Assembly: GCF_030697925.1 (NCBI RefSeq)
Contig: NZ_JAUYOJ010000069.1
Coordinates: 1 to 34,258, forward strand
Reading direction: 5' to 3'
Length of the DNA: 34,258 bases
DNA from: Phenylobacterium sp.
Lineage (GTDB): Bacteria > Pseudomonadota > Alphaproteobacteria > Caulobacterales > Caulobacteraceae
Shown: positions 8,269 through 15,835 of the stretch, piece after piece
Position numbering within the stretch: the stretch's first letter is position 1
Layout: every line of letters starts with the position of its first letter
Position numbers and translations under genes: made by a program
Notes under the pieces: model-generated
Seen by the model: the letters and a program-made list of their open reading frames with translations, nothing else
Told to the model about the DNA's origin: nothing
The model's database searches: none

Positions 8269-9089
8269 TCTGATCTGTAAAGGATGGTGGTCTCGATAGA
8301 AATTCGTGAGTTTCGGCCTCTGTTTAGAGCGCCGACATGGAGAGTGCGGTAGTTGAACAGGATGGGTTGGCCGACATCGCCGCAGTATTGCCGAAGGCCG
8401 ATCTCATGGATGTCAAACCCGGGGACAAATTCCACCTTCCCCGGGCCAGGCTTAACCGTATAGTGCCGCGGAGATCGATGGCTGCCCGGCGCCAGTCTGA
8501 GTCCGTTCAGTTCGGGCTCCACGCAGATCGGAACCCAGACCTTCGCACGACACATGCCGTCTTCGAGCCGCGTGCCGTAGTGATCCCAAAACCAGGAATC
8601 ACAGTGAAGCGACCCGACGTCCTCCTGCCGGCCGGGGCGAACCAGACGGAATGTTATCTGCTCGTGCCCGACGTCTTCTTCGTCGGCCAACTGGAACTCG
8701 CCGAACAGCTGTTGCACAAACCCGAAGAACGACATGCTTTTGATTTCTTCGACTGAAGATGCAGGGAGAATGCGACCGCGCTTTGACAGCATTCGCGCAT
8801 GATCGTAGCCCTCGATTGCGTGGAAACGTTCCAGTTCTGTTTGCGACAGCATCTCTACGGCCTGGGGCGAAACCTCCTGGGCCGTCCTCAGCATATGCGC
8901 CTTGATCAGCTCCCGCACACGACGCACCTCGGCGGGCTGGAAGCTCGGGCCTTGGCCGAGGCCGAGATCGGCTCCAAAACTCTGTTCGGAACGTGGTCCG
9001 TCGAACCAATGTCGCAGCGCATCCCTCCGCGGCAACTCAAGGGGCGGCGTCTCTATGGTCGCGGCGTTCTCAGGGAGTGCGTAGGTCAA
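8259..9089 (-). CDS. Phytanoyl-CoA dioxygenase (PhyH)-like Fe(II)/2-oxoglutarate oxygenase
   Basis: The start is TTG 9089, chosen because AAGGAG stands five bases upstream; an upstream TTG at 9119 lacks this. The product of about 276 residues shows SLHCDSWFWDHY (the HxD iron ligands), VPICVEPELNGLRLAPGSHR (the SGxL..PGSH-like block of PhyH enzymes), and FNYRTLHVGALNRGRNSRIS, which carries the distal His ligand and the Arg that binds 2-oxoglutarate. The N-terminal about 120 residues (ELIKAHMLRTAQEVSPQAVE) are helical and not assigned. Such enzymes hydroxylate aliphatic or sugar carbons. The next gene downstream, the FkbM methyltransferase, overlaps its stop, which suggests hydroxylation followed by O-methylation of the same product. 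The acceptor is unknown. Confidence 0.82.
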   Translation of the reverse strand: MTYALPENAATIETPPLELPRRDALRHWFDGPRSEQSFGADLGLGQGPSFQPAEVRRVRELIKAHMLRTAQEVSPQAVEMLSQTELERFHAIEGYDHARMLSKRGRILPASSVEEIKSMSFFGFVQQLFGEFQLADEEDVGHEQITFRLVRPGRQEDVGSLHCDSWFWDHYGTRLEDGMCRAKVWVPICVEPELNGLRLAPGSHRSPRHYTVKPGPGKVEFVPGFDIHEIGLRQYCGDVGQPILFNYRTLHVGALNRGRNSRISIETTILYRSECK

Positions 9090-9208
9090 CGGGGCTCCTT
9101 TGCGCGGCGAGAGAACCAAACTTGCGTGCCACTTGCAAGCGAGCTCGAGCGTCGCCCTTGCGGTCGGTTCAGCCTTTGGTATGGAATGCCGGTCGCAAGG
9201 GGGGGCTA
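9090..9208. promoter_or_regulatory. Divergent intergenic region between the PhyH and glycosyltransferase-like genes
   Basis: About 120 bases separate the TTG start of the minus-strand dioxygenase from the plus-strand ATG at 9209. Both genes must be transcribed away from here, so promoters for both directions are expected. I cannot point to convincing -35/-10 boxes. The ribosome sites are clear: AAGGAG before the minus gene and AAGGGGGGG before the plus gene. Confidence 0.45.
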
Positions 9209-11128
9209 ATGGTTTTCAAACAGGGAGCAACGGCCCGCAAAGGCGCCGCAAAGCGGCTGGAGCGACGACCTCCAGTAAAGATACTCATCGCAGTCTGGGG
9301 GGACGACTACATCCGGCGATTTGAGTTGTTGGGGCTTGGTTCCGTTCTATCCGAAAACAACCTGCCGGCCCTTGCAAAGGACTGCGACGTTGAGTTCGTC
9401 TTTCTGACGAAGGCTCTGGAAGTCGAGAGATTCGAGACCCTGCCCCTCGTGCTGCAGATCCGCAAGTATGCCAGCGTTCGCTACGAAGCCATAGATGACC
9501 TCATAGTCCCTGGGCTTTACACGGTTACACTCACGTTGGCGTTCACCCGGGGCATGAGAATATTTGGCCCCGATATGACGAATATGTATTTCGTCTACTG
9601 GAACGCCGATTTCGTAATCGGCGACGGCTCGTTGACCCACGTGCGGCGATGTATCCAGGAAGGTCGAAAGGTGGTGCTCGCAGGAAGTGTTCGCGTGATC
9701 TCCGAGGAGGTCGAACCCATCCTGCGGAGCGCCATCGGGTCGGACGGCGTGCTTCGCGCGCCGCCTCGGCAATTGCTGGAACATCTCTTTCGTCACCCAC
9801 ACCTGATGCAGGTGGCCAAGACGGTGAACCAGGATTTCTGCTGGGCGAAGTATCCAAATCATCTCTTCTGGGAGGTGGACGAGAAGACGATCGTCGCGCG
9901 GTTCTTCCAGATCTTCATGTTCTGTTTGCGACCGACGCGCGCGCTCAGCGCGATCGACGGTTATTGCGACTATAGCTTCGTGCCAGCCTTTTGCCCTGGA
10001 GAGCCGATCTATGTGGTTGGCGACAGTGACGAGGTTTGTCTGCTGGAACTGCAGGGACGCTGGCAGGAGGCCTCGGACGTCCACTTCGGTCCAGGACGCG
10101 ATGAGGCGTGGCTGAATAGCCTGGATGAGTGGTGCACGCCGGAGCACGCCGAAATCGCCAGGGCGCCGATCGTCTATCACGCCGGGGAGCTGCCGCCGAC
10201 GTTGCCGCTGGTGCTCGAGGACTCGGCGGAATTCGTCGAGGCGTGCCTTCGAAAGATCCGCGAGCCCGCGCCGCACCCGGGGCACTACTACTGGATCTAT
10301 GGGGTCGCAGCCTGGCGCCTTCGCCGCCCGCCCGAGGCGATCGCGCAGGGCTGGCCCCCCGAACTCAGCCTGCGCCTTCCCGTGCAGACCCTCAAACACC
10401 CGAGCTTCGACCATGACAGAAGAGCCAGGGCGCGGCCCTCCGGCTCGGCAAGCGCGGGTGCGGCGTATTGGCTTCGTCGCCGCTGCCTGGGCGAGCCGCC
10501 GCAGATCACCCGTTTCCATCCCGATGCGGCCGCGCTGCAGCCGCTGATCGATCAGGCGCGGGGCACGCGCGCGCGCCTTGACGAGAACCCCCAGCACAAG
10601 GTGCTGCTCGTGGCCGACCTAGGTCATTGGATAGATCGCGTCCTGACCATCGATCACGAGCGCATATTCCGGACGGAGCCGCTGGTGGCGAGCACGTGGC
10701 TGCTCGAGCCGCAGCCGGAAGTGGACGAAGTTGTGATCTACCACCGCGGCGGCCCAGCGGGTGGATTGGAGGCGATCCTGAAGAATGTCGCGCCTGCCCT
10801 GAGGGCGGGCGGCCGGCTGAGCGTGCTGTGCCACTATCCTGTGTACGAAGACGTCGATCCGGAATGGATCGGGCGGGATCGACTCAGTTTTGCGGTCGCG
10901 CCGCTGGAGGCCAAGCGGGTCTCGCACCATTTCGCCGGCGCCGGTCGCCTGCGCTATGCCCGGAGCCTGGCCCGTTATGCCGAGGCAGTGGAGCGGGGCG
11001 GGACGATTTCGCGCATCAAGGCTTCCGTCCGGCTCGCGGGCGAGATTGCAGGCGTGGCGCTGCAGCGGCGGAGATCAGGCCGGCATGCGGCTTGGGTGTT
11101 CACCGCCCGAGCGTATGACCCGGCCTGA
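9209..11128 (+). CDS. Putative glycosyltransferase, paralogue of the 15832-17646 protein
   Basis: ATG 9209 follows a strong purine-rich ribosome site (AAGGGGGGG). The 639-residue product begins with VKILIAVWGDDYIRRFELLG, then TVTLTLAFTRGMR, YFVYWNADFVIGDGSLTHV with a DxD-like NADF, and YCDYSFVPAFCPGEPIYVVG followed by DSDEVCLLELQ. The same blocks recur in the same order in the minus-strand protein at 15832-17646, so the two are distant paralogues. A nucleotide-sugar-dependent fold is suggested by the acidic NADF/DSDE motifs, but I do not recognise a named family. The C-terminal 170 residues (VLLVADLGHWIDRVLTIDHE, LKNVAPALRAGGRLSVLCHY) resemble a methyltransferase-like Rossmann region without a clear SAM loop. 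It stands alone on the plus strand between minus-strand genes of the cluster. Confidence 0.55.
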   Translation: MVFKQGATARKGAAKRLERRPPVKILIAVWGDDYIRRFELLGLGSVLSENNLPALAKDCDVEFVFLTKALEVERFETLPLVLQIRKYASVRYEAIDDLIVPGLYTVTLTLAFTRGMRIFGPDMTNMYFVYWNADFVIGDGSLTHVRRCIQEGRKVVLAGSVRVISEEVEPILRSAIGSDGVLRAPPRQLLEHLFRHPHLMQVAKTVNQDFCWAKYPNHLFWEVDEKTIVARFFQIFMFCLRPTRALSAIDGYCDYSFVPAFCPGEPIYVVGDSDEVCLLELQGRWQEASDVHFGPGRDEAWLNSLDEWCTPEHAEIARAPIVYHAGELPPTLPLVLEDSAEFVEACLRKIREPAPHPGHYYWIYGVAAWRLRRPPEAIAQGWPPELSLRLPVQTLKHPSFDHDRRARARPSGSASAGAAYWLRRRCLGEPPQITRFHPDAAALQPLIDQARGTRARLDENPQHKVLLVADLGHWIDRVLTIDHERIFRTEPLVASTWLLEPQPEVDEVVIYHRGGPAGGLEAILKNVAPALRAGGRLSVLCHYPVYEDVDPEWIGRDRLSFAVAPLEAKRVSHHFAGAGRLRYARSLARYAEAVERGGTISRIKASVRLAGEIAGVALQRRRSGRHAAWVFTARAYDPA

Positions 11129-11134
11129 GGGCGC

Positions 11135-12262
11135 TCATCTGCGCGGTCGCATGAAGTTCCGCCCGGGTTGAACCGGGAAGCCATTGATTGCGAGGGAGCC
11201 GAGCACGAGCTCCTCGCCGGGCGTATACAGGTTTGCTTCCAGGAAGACGCGACCTTTGTCGCGGGCAGGGGGTAGCACGAGCCGCGTCGGCCGATACTCG
11301 AAACCCTGTCGGCCGGGAGCGATCTCGGCGGCGAACCGCTCGCCCACGTCCAAAGCCTGTGCGTCGTCCTGCGCGTTCGGGATGCGCCGAAGGTTTATCG
11401 ATCCGCAGAGGCGAACCGGGTGGGAGTTCGCGTTCACCAGCTCGCCCTTGATAAGTTCGACGGCGCCGCCTCGGAACTGATTCAGGTGGAAGGCCATGGC
11501 CCGGCGGTTCAGGTAGACGGTCTCGGGCTTGCGTATGACGATGAACCCGTTTGGCGTGTCCAATGTTTCGAGGTGGTCGTCCAGCTCGATGCCCAGCGTG
11601 CCGTCCCGGGATTGCCCGGTTACGACCGCCCGCGCGAGCTCTGCACGGGGAGATAGCCGTCCGAAGTCGCGGCTGGCGTCCAGCACGTCGATCTGTTCGG
11701 CATTGTCGACCACGATCAGCCCTCCCGGCCGCAGCGCTTCATAGGAGGCGAAGAGATCGTGCATCACATTCGGATAGCTGTGGTTGCCATCCACCAGGAC
11801 GAGATCGAGCGGCGGGACGTCCAAGCTGGGCACAAAGAAGTCTGAGGAGAACTTCGGCCAGAAAACCGTGATCTCTTGTAGCGATCTTGGCCACTGCGCG
11901 ATGATCTGAGGCGCACGCGCCTGCCCATAGGGGTCGATCGTGTAGACGCGGCCTCGTCCGGCCTGCAACATCGAGGCGGCCAGGAGCAGGGTCGTACCGG
12001 CGAAGCCCGTGCCAATCTCCAACACGCAACGGGCTCTGGCTTCGGAGATCAACCAGTGCAGCATTGCCCGCTGGGGTGAGGAAATCAGCGAGTTCGGGGG
12101 CCAATGCTCGAGCTTGGCGACGAGCGCCCGGTATTCGGCGGTCGCCGAGATGGCCGCCAGGCTGGCAAGCAGGGACGAGCTGCTTCCCACGCCGCGTTCG
12201 GGCAGTGGCAAGGCGGGAATCTTCACGTCTTCGGTTTGTGTCTTCTGCTTCCAGCTGAACAT
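11135..12262 (-). CDS. Class I SAM methyltransferase (Methyltransf_24-like) with C-terminal beta domain
   Basis: In the 375-residue product, residues about 60-260 are a Rossmann methyltransferase: ARCVLEIGTGFAGTTLLLAA is the SAM loop, GRVYTIDPYGQA carries the acidic ligand, and LDLVLVDGNHSYPNVMHDLF with LRPGGLIVVDNAEQIDVLD are typical of the Methyltransf_24/CmcI-type group (the conserved DGNHSY). Residues about 260-375 (GSINLRRIPNAQDDAQALDV, RVFLEANLYTPGEELVLGSL) form a beta-rich tail with no recognised match. The ends of this gene and of the plus-strand glycosyltransferase-like gene face each other across six bases. The acceptor is probably part of the exported glycan, by context only. Confidence 0.8.
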   Translation of the reverse strand: MFSWKQKTQTEDVKIPALPLPERGVGSSSSLLASLAAISATAEYRALVAKLEHWPPNSLISSPQRAMLHWLISEARARCVLEIGTGFAGTTLLLAASMLQAGRGRVYTIDPYGQARAPQIIAQWPRSLQEITVFWPKFSSDFFVPSLDVPPLDLVLVDGNHSYPNVMHDLFASYEALRPGGLIVVDNAEQIDVLDASRDFGRLSPRAELARAVVTGQSRDGTLGIELDDHLETLDTPNGFIVIRKPETVYLNRRAMAFHLNQFRGGAVELIKGELVNANSHPVRLCGSINLRRIPNAQDDAQALDVGERFAAEIAPGRQGFEYRPTRLVLPPARDKGRVFLEANLYTPGEELVLGSLAINGFPVQPGRNFMRPRR

Positions 12263-12337
12263 GCGCTACCCGAGTTGGTCGCCCGACGTGCCGTGGATGG
12301 GCGCTCCCGGCGAAACAGGAGCGAGAGGAAGTTCTCG

Positions 12338-13258
12338 TCAGGTTGCACCGGATGAGGTGGGAACCTTCAGATCGCCGGAGCCCCAGACCTGTGAAGCAAG
12401 ACTTGAACAGAGCGATGTCATCGGGGCGAACGGCCAGCCAAGGGCACGTTGCAGCTTCGAGATGTCGAGCGACGTGTCAACCGGACGTTCTTCGCTGAAG
12501 GGCAAGTCGCGCAGTCTGCACGGCACGATGTCGGCATGAGCGCCCGGCGACCTCGCGACCACGTGCGTCAGCAGGAGGCGGAGCAGCGCGAGCCGGGTGA
12601 ACGCTTCAGGACCGGCGACGTTGAAGAGTCCCGTCGCGCCGCTCTCCGCGAGACCGACGGACACGCCGGCGGCATCCTCCGCCGCCAGAGGGCAGAGGAC
12701 CTGGTCCGCGGCGCAACGGATCCGCTGGCCGTCCTGGATGTTCCTGACCCATTCCCAAAGGATGTTCTGTGGTTCCTGTCGATCGCTCACGACCTTGGAC
12801 AGTCGCACGACCAGCCAGGGGCGCGTCTGCCGCGCGAGCCAAGTCTCGACGGTCGCCTTCTGGCGGCCGTAGGCCGTAAGCGGAGCCAGGCTGTCGTCTT
12901 CTGACCAGAAGCCCCTGCTGCCTGGGAACACGTAGTCGCTTGAAAAGAAGACCGGCGTCAGCCCCTGTCGGAAGCACTCGCCGGCCACGTCCAGGACGCT
13001 GTCGATGTTGATCGCCGCCGTTCCATCCCAGTCACGGGCGCACCTTTCAGGATCGATCGAGCCATAGAGGATGAAGACATGGGTAAGGTCGCTCGGCAGT
13101 CGCGAAAGAACGTTTGCGAAGCGGTCCTGACCGGCCAGGAAACGAACTCCGCCTGCAATCGGCCGTGAGGCGAATGCGCCGACACTGCGGTCTGGTCCGA
13201 GGCGTTCCAGCACGCGGCGGCCGACGAAACCGGAAGCGCCAAGGACCAGCGCCTTCAA
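12338..13258 (-). CDS. RmlD-like NAD(P)-dependent nucleotide-sugar reductase
   Basis: TTG 13258 is taken as the start because GGAGG stands eight bases upstream and the Rossmann motif begins at once (KALVLGASGFVGRRVLERLG). The 306-residue product has THVFILYGSIDPERCARDWD, PVFFSSDYVFPGSRGFWSED and TAYGRQKATVETWL, which carries the YxxxK catalytic pair as in extended short-chain dehydrogenases. The SSDYVF and PLTAYGRQK pattern is that of RmlD, which reduces dTDP-4-keto-6-deoxy sugars to dTDP-rhamnose, but other SDR reductases in glycan clusters share it. No RmlA, B or C genes are present here. The exact substrate is open. Confidence 0.75.
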   Translation of the reverse strand: MKALVLGASGFVGRRVLERLGPDRSVGAFASRPIAGGVRFLAGQDRFANVLSRLPSDLTHVFILYGSIDPERCARDWDGTAAINIDSVLDVAGECFRQGLTPVFFSSDYVFPGSRGFWSEDDSLAPLTAYGRQKATVETWLARQTRPWLVVRLSKVVSDRQEPQNILWEWVRNIQDGQRIRCAADQVLCPLAAEDAAGVSVGLAESGATGLFNVAGPEAFTRLALLRLLLTHVVARSPGAHADIVPCRLRDLPFSEERPVDTSLDISKLQRALGWPFAPMTSLCSSLASQVWGSGDLKVPTSSGAT

Positions 13259-13376
13259 TCGTACGTCCTCCGCCTGCCTGTCGTCCGCCCTGCGGCGCCT
13301 GATCGCCGGTTCAGACGATGGGCGCCCGGTGCGCCAGACAGGCCGAATCCAGGAGTAAGCCTTGCCAGGCCTGGCC

Positions 13377-14072
13377 TCATCTGGGCGCGACTTCAATTCC
13401 ACCGATCGTCAGCTTCATGCCCGGCTGGCCGGAAAATACGTGCTGACCCTTCGACGTCATCCCGACAGTGAAGAACAGCCAGCCGTCGCGCGTGTTGAGC
13501 TCGGTCGTAACCTTTTTCCAGTCGCCATCCTGAACAATGGCTGCTGCGGGGAACTGGGTCTCGTTGGTGACCAGGGGACTCGGCTGCAAGGCGTTGCTCT
13601 CCGGATCGAAGAGGACCACGCCATAGTCGGCAGCCCGGGAGGGTGTGACGAGCGTCTTTCCGCGACCTTCGACAATAAGCCCGACACCCGTTGAGGCCTT
13701 CACCCAGACCGTCACGCGGTAAGTCCCAGGTCCATAGGACCCGCTGAACCCGACCCGGTGAAGGCTGGCGTCGGGGGTCGGACTGATCTGGAGCGCGGTT
13801 GAGCCGCTTGCGACGCCCTCGCCGTCGGCCAAGCCAGCCATGACGCCTTCGGCGAGGTCCCATTTCAGAGGGGCGGGCAAGCCCATGACCGAGAGCTGCT
13901 GCACATCGGCCACCTGCGCCGCACGCGCCGTCTTCGGAGCCTCCTGCGTTGCCCCCTTTTCGGCGCCGTCCTTAGGTGGCGACAAGGGGCCACAGCTCGC
14001 CAGTCCGAGAGCCGCCGCGAGAGCGCCCAGCCGCAGTCCAAGAAGGGGCGCCTGGCAGAGGATCGAACGCAT
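13377..14072 (-). CDS. Putative secreted lipoprotein with beta-sandwich domain
   Basis: ATG 14072 gives a 231-residue product with a classical lipoprotein signal: MRSILCQAPLLGLRLGALAA followed by ALGLASCGP, with a lipobox ending at Cys. A linker rich in Pro, Lys and Ala follows, then a strand-rich domain (HRVGFSGSYGPGTYRVTVWV, DWKKVTTELNTRDGWLFFTV) resembling carbohydrate-binding jelly rolls. An upstream in-frame codon at 14150 would add 26 residues before the signal, which is less likely. It lies between the RmlD-like and Wzt genes on the same strand, so it may help display or anchor the exported glycan at the outer membrane. I do not recognise a named family. Confidence 0.6.
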   Translation of the reverse strand: MRSILCQAPLLGLRLGALAAALGLASCGPLSPPKDGAEKGATQEAPKTARAAQVADVQQLSVMGLPAPLKWDLAEGVMAGLADGEGVASGSTALQISPTPDASLHRVGFSGSYGPGTYRVTVWVKASTGVGLIVEGRGKTLVTPSRAADYGVVLFDPESNALQPSPLVTNETQFPAAAIVQDGDWKKVTTELNTRDGWLFFTVGMTSKGQHVFSGQPGMKLTIGGIEVAPR

Positions 14073-14214
14073 TGCAGCTGCTCCGAGCGAAGTTAAGACA
14101 GGTCCGAGCGTCTGCCGTAGATTAAGGCTCCGAAGTCTGTCAAGAACCAATCCCTTTCATGACATAAGCTATCAAAGAGCGCGCGCGGTTGAGGGTTTCT
14201 GCCCTGAGGCGCCG

Positions 14215-14979
14215 TTATATTTCCCCGATTGACTGTAGAAACTTGGTGTAGGCGGCGATTACGTCATCGATCGGTCCAATCGACTTGACTTCACCGGCGT
14301 CAATCCAAAGCCCGATGTCGCTGAAGCCGCGTAGAATGTGATCAGAGTGGCTTGCCACGACGCTGATTCCTGAGTGGCTGCAGATCTGCTTCGCCCGCCG
14401 AACCGCCTTATCGATGAACTTGTTGTCGCCCGCCCCAATCCCTTCGTCGATCAGCATGATATCAGCCTGATTCGCCGTGGCCATGGCGTAGCTCAACCGG
14501 CCAAGCATCCCTGACGAGTAGGTCCGAACCGGAAGCTCCAGATAGGGGCCGAGTTCGCAAAATTCGACGGCGTCGTCGACAGCCCCCTTGAGCGCCGGTC
14601 CGTTCAGACCGTGCAGCCGCGCGATGAGCTTCATGTTCTGCAATCCGGTCCTGTCCGAGTCCAATCCGAACCCGCCGAGGACACAGCCCACGGAGCCCAC
14701 GACATGCCGCTCCCCCGCGGTCGGTTGAATGATCCCGGCCATGAGGCGCAGGAGCGTGCTCTTTCCGGAGCCGTTTCGGCCCATCAGGCCCAGGCGCTGG
14801 CCATGGCGGAGGTGCAGCGAGACCCCGTTCACCGCTAGGACATACTGCGTGGTGCTGGAGCCGCCGCCGAGCCGACCGAAACTCATCGAACTCGCGGCCG
14901 CAGCAAAGGCGGACCGCTGCGATGCGGAGACGATCACGGGGTAAGCGGCTCGCACGTTCCGTAACTCTAGACTCGCCAT
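14215..14979 (-). CDS. wzt: ABC glycan exporter ATP-binding protein (Wzt/KpsT family)
   Basis: The 254-residue ATPase shows Walker A GRNGSGKSTLLRLMAGI, the signature YSSGMLGRLSYAMATA (in place of the usual LSGGQ, as is normal for Wzt/KpsT/TagH), Walker B ADIMLIDEGIGAGD and the switch His in VVASHSDHIL. The leader of about 45 residues before the core (AFAAAASSMSFGRLGGGSST) is typical of Wzt proteins. There is no long C-terminal glycan-binding domain, so it is of the short type, which exports chains without recognising a modified end. It works with the Wzm permease encoded 37 bases upstream, moving lipid-linked polysaccharide across the inner membrane. Confidence 0.9.
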   Translation of the reverse strand: MASLELRNVRAAYPVIVSASQRSAFAAAASSMSFGRLGGGSSTTQYVLAVNGVSLHLRHGQRLGLMGRNGSGKSTLLRLMAGIIQPTAGERHVVGSVGCVLGGFGLDSDRTGLQNMKLIARLHGLNGPALKGAVDDAVEFCELGPYLELPVRTYSSGMLGRLSYAMATANQADIMLIDEGIGAGDNKFIDKAVRRAKQICSHSGISVVASHSDHILRGFSDIGLWIDAGEVKSIGPIDDVIAAYTKFLQSIGEI

Positions 14980-15016
14980 TGGTGCTCGTCGGCCTTTCGG
15001 TTGAAGAAGCGTGGGG

Positions 15017-15835
15017 TCAAAGCCAATAGACGACCTGAGGACGCATCCTGACGTACACGATGAGGCCCGCGGTCAGGGTGGCAAGCGCGATGAGCGACGC
15101 GATCAGCCACACGAGCGGCGCGACGGCCTCTCCGATCAGCGGCGCCCGAACGACCTCGAGCAGATAATAGAATGGATTGTACATGACGAGCGGCGACTCG
15201 ATCTGTTGGCGACCCGGGACCCAGAAGACGGGGGTCAACACGAACATCAGGCCCGCGCCCATGGCCGAGGCCGGTCCAAGGTCTCGGAATCGGGCGCCGA
15301 GGGGACCCAAAAGGAGCGCGGCGCCCACGCCAAAGACCATCGTGATCAGCAGGCCCGGCGCGACGCCCACGAGAGCGACGTGAATAGTCCCCTCGAATGC
15401 CGCCACGACGACATAGACCACCAGAAGGTGCGCATAGTTCACGTAGGAGGCCGCGACGGATCTGACGCTGTGGATAGCCATGGGTATGGGATAGGCGTCG
15501 ATGAATCCCTTGGCCTTGACCAGGGAATTGCTCCCGTCGACGACGAATGAGGCAAGCAGCCCCCACGTCGGTAGGCTGGCAGCGAGATAGGTCAGGTAGT
15601 GCGGGTTGCTCGCGGCGAACTTCTCTCTCAAGAGATAGAGGCCCGCGATGAAGCCGGCCTGGCCCAGGGTGATCCACAGGGGCCCAAGGATCGTTCGCCG
15701 ATACCGTCCGGCGATATCATCCATGGCGGCTATTCCCCAGATCCGCCAGGACATGAGCGCGCGCAATATTTCATGCAGGCTGTTCTGAAGAGTGTGCGCG
15801 GCCACGGCAGGTGCTCTCGTAGAATGGGCGGTCAT
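15017..15835 (-). CDS. wzm: ABC-2-type glycan export permease (Wzm/KpsM family)
   Basis: The 272-residue membrane protein starts with an amphipathic cytoplasmic part (LMSWRIWGIAAMDDIAGRYR) carrying the RYRRTILGPLW motif of ABC-2 exporters, followed by about six hydrophobic segments: IWITLG..FIAGLYLL, LTYLAASLPTWGLLASFVV, YAHLLVVYVVVAAF, LVGVAPGLLITMVFGVGAAL, LMFVLTPVFWVPG and LVWLIASLIALATLTAGLIV. The ATG overlaps the stop of the upstream gene as ATGA, indicating translational coupling. It forms the inner-membrane channel with Wzt, and the pair marks this cluster as one for an ABC-dependent surface polysaccharide such as O-antigen or capsule. Confidence 0.9.
   Translation of the reverse strand: MTAHSTRAPAVAAHTLQNSLHEILRALMSWRIWGIAAMDDIAGRYRRTILGPLWITLGQAGFIAGLYLLREKFAASNPHYLTYLAASLPTWGLLASFVVDGSNSLVKAKGFIDAYPIPMAIHSVRSVAASYVNYAHLLVVYVVVAAFEGTIHVALVGVAPGLLITMVFGVGAALLLGPLGARFRDLGPASAMGAGLMFVLTPVFWVPGRQQIESPLVMYNPFYYLLEVVRAPLIGEAVAPLVWLIASLIALATLTAGLIVYVRMRPQVVYWL

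Noticed and set aside
9347..10597. 416-codon minus-strand frame
   Set aside because: It is a shadow of the glycosyltransferase-like gene with no recognisable motif.
13364..13375. GCCAGGCCTGGC palindrome next to the lipoprotein stop codon
   Set aside because: It is short, without loop or T-run, and likely by chance in this base composition.
12338..13402. Longer start for the RmlD-like protein (13402)
   Set aside because: The 48 extra residues are Arg-rich with no homology, while TTG 13258 has GGAGG upstream and begins the Rossmann motif.
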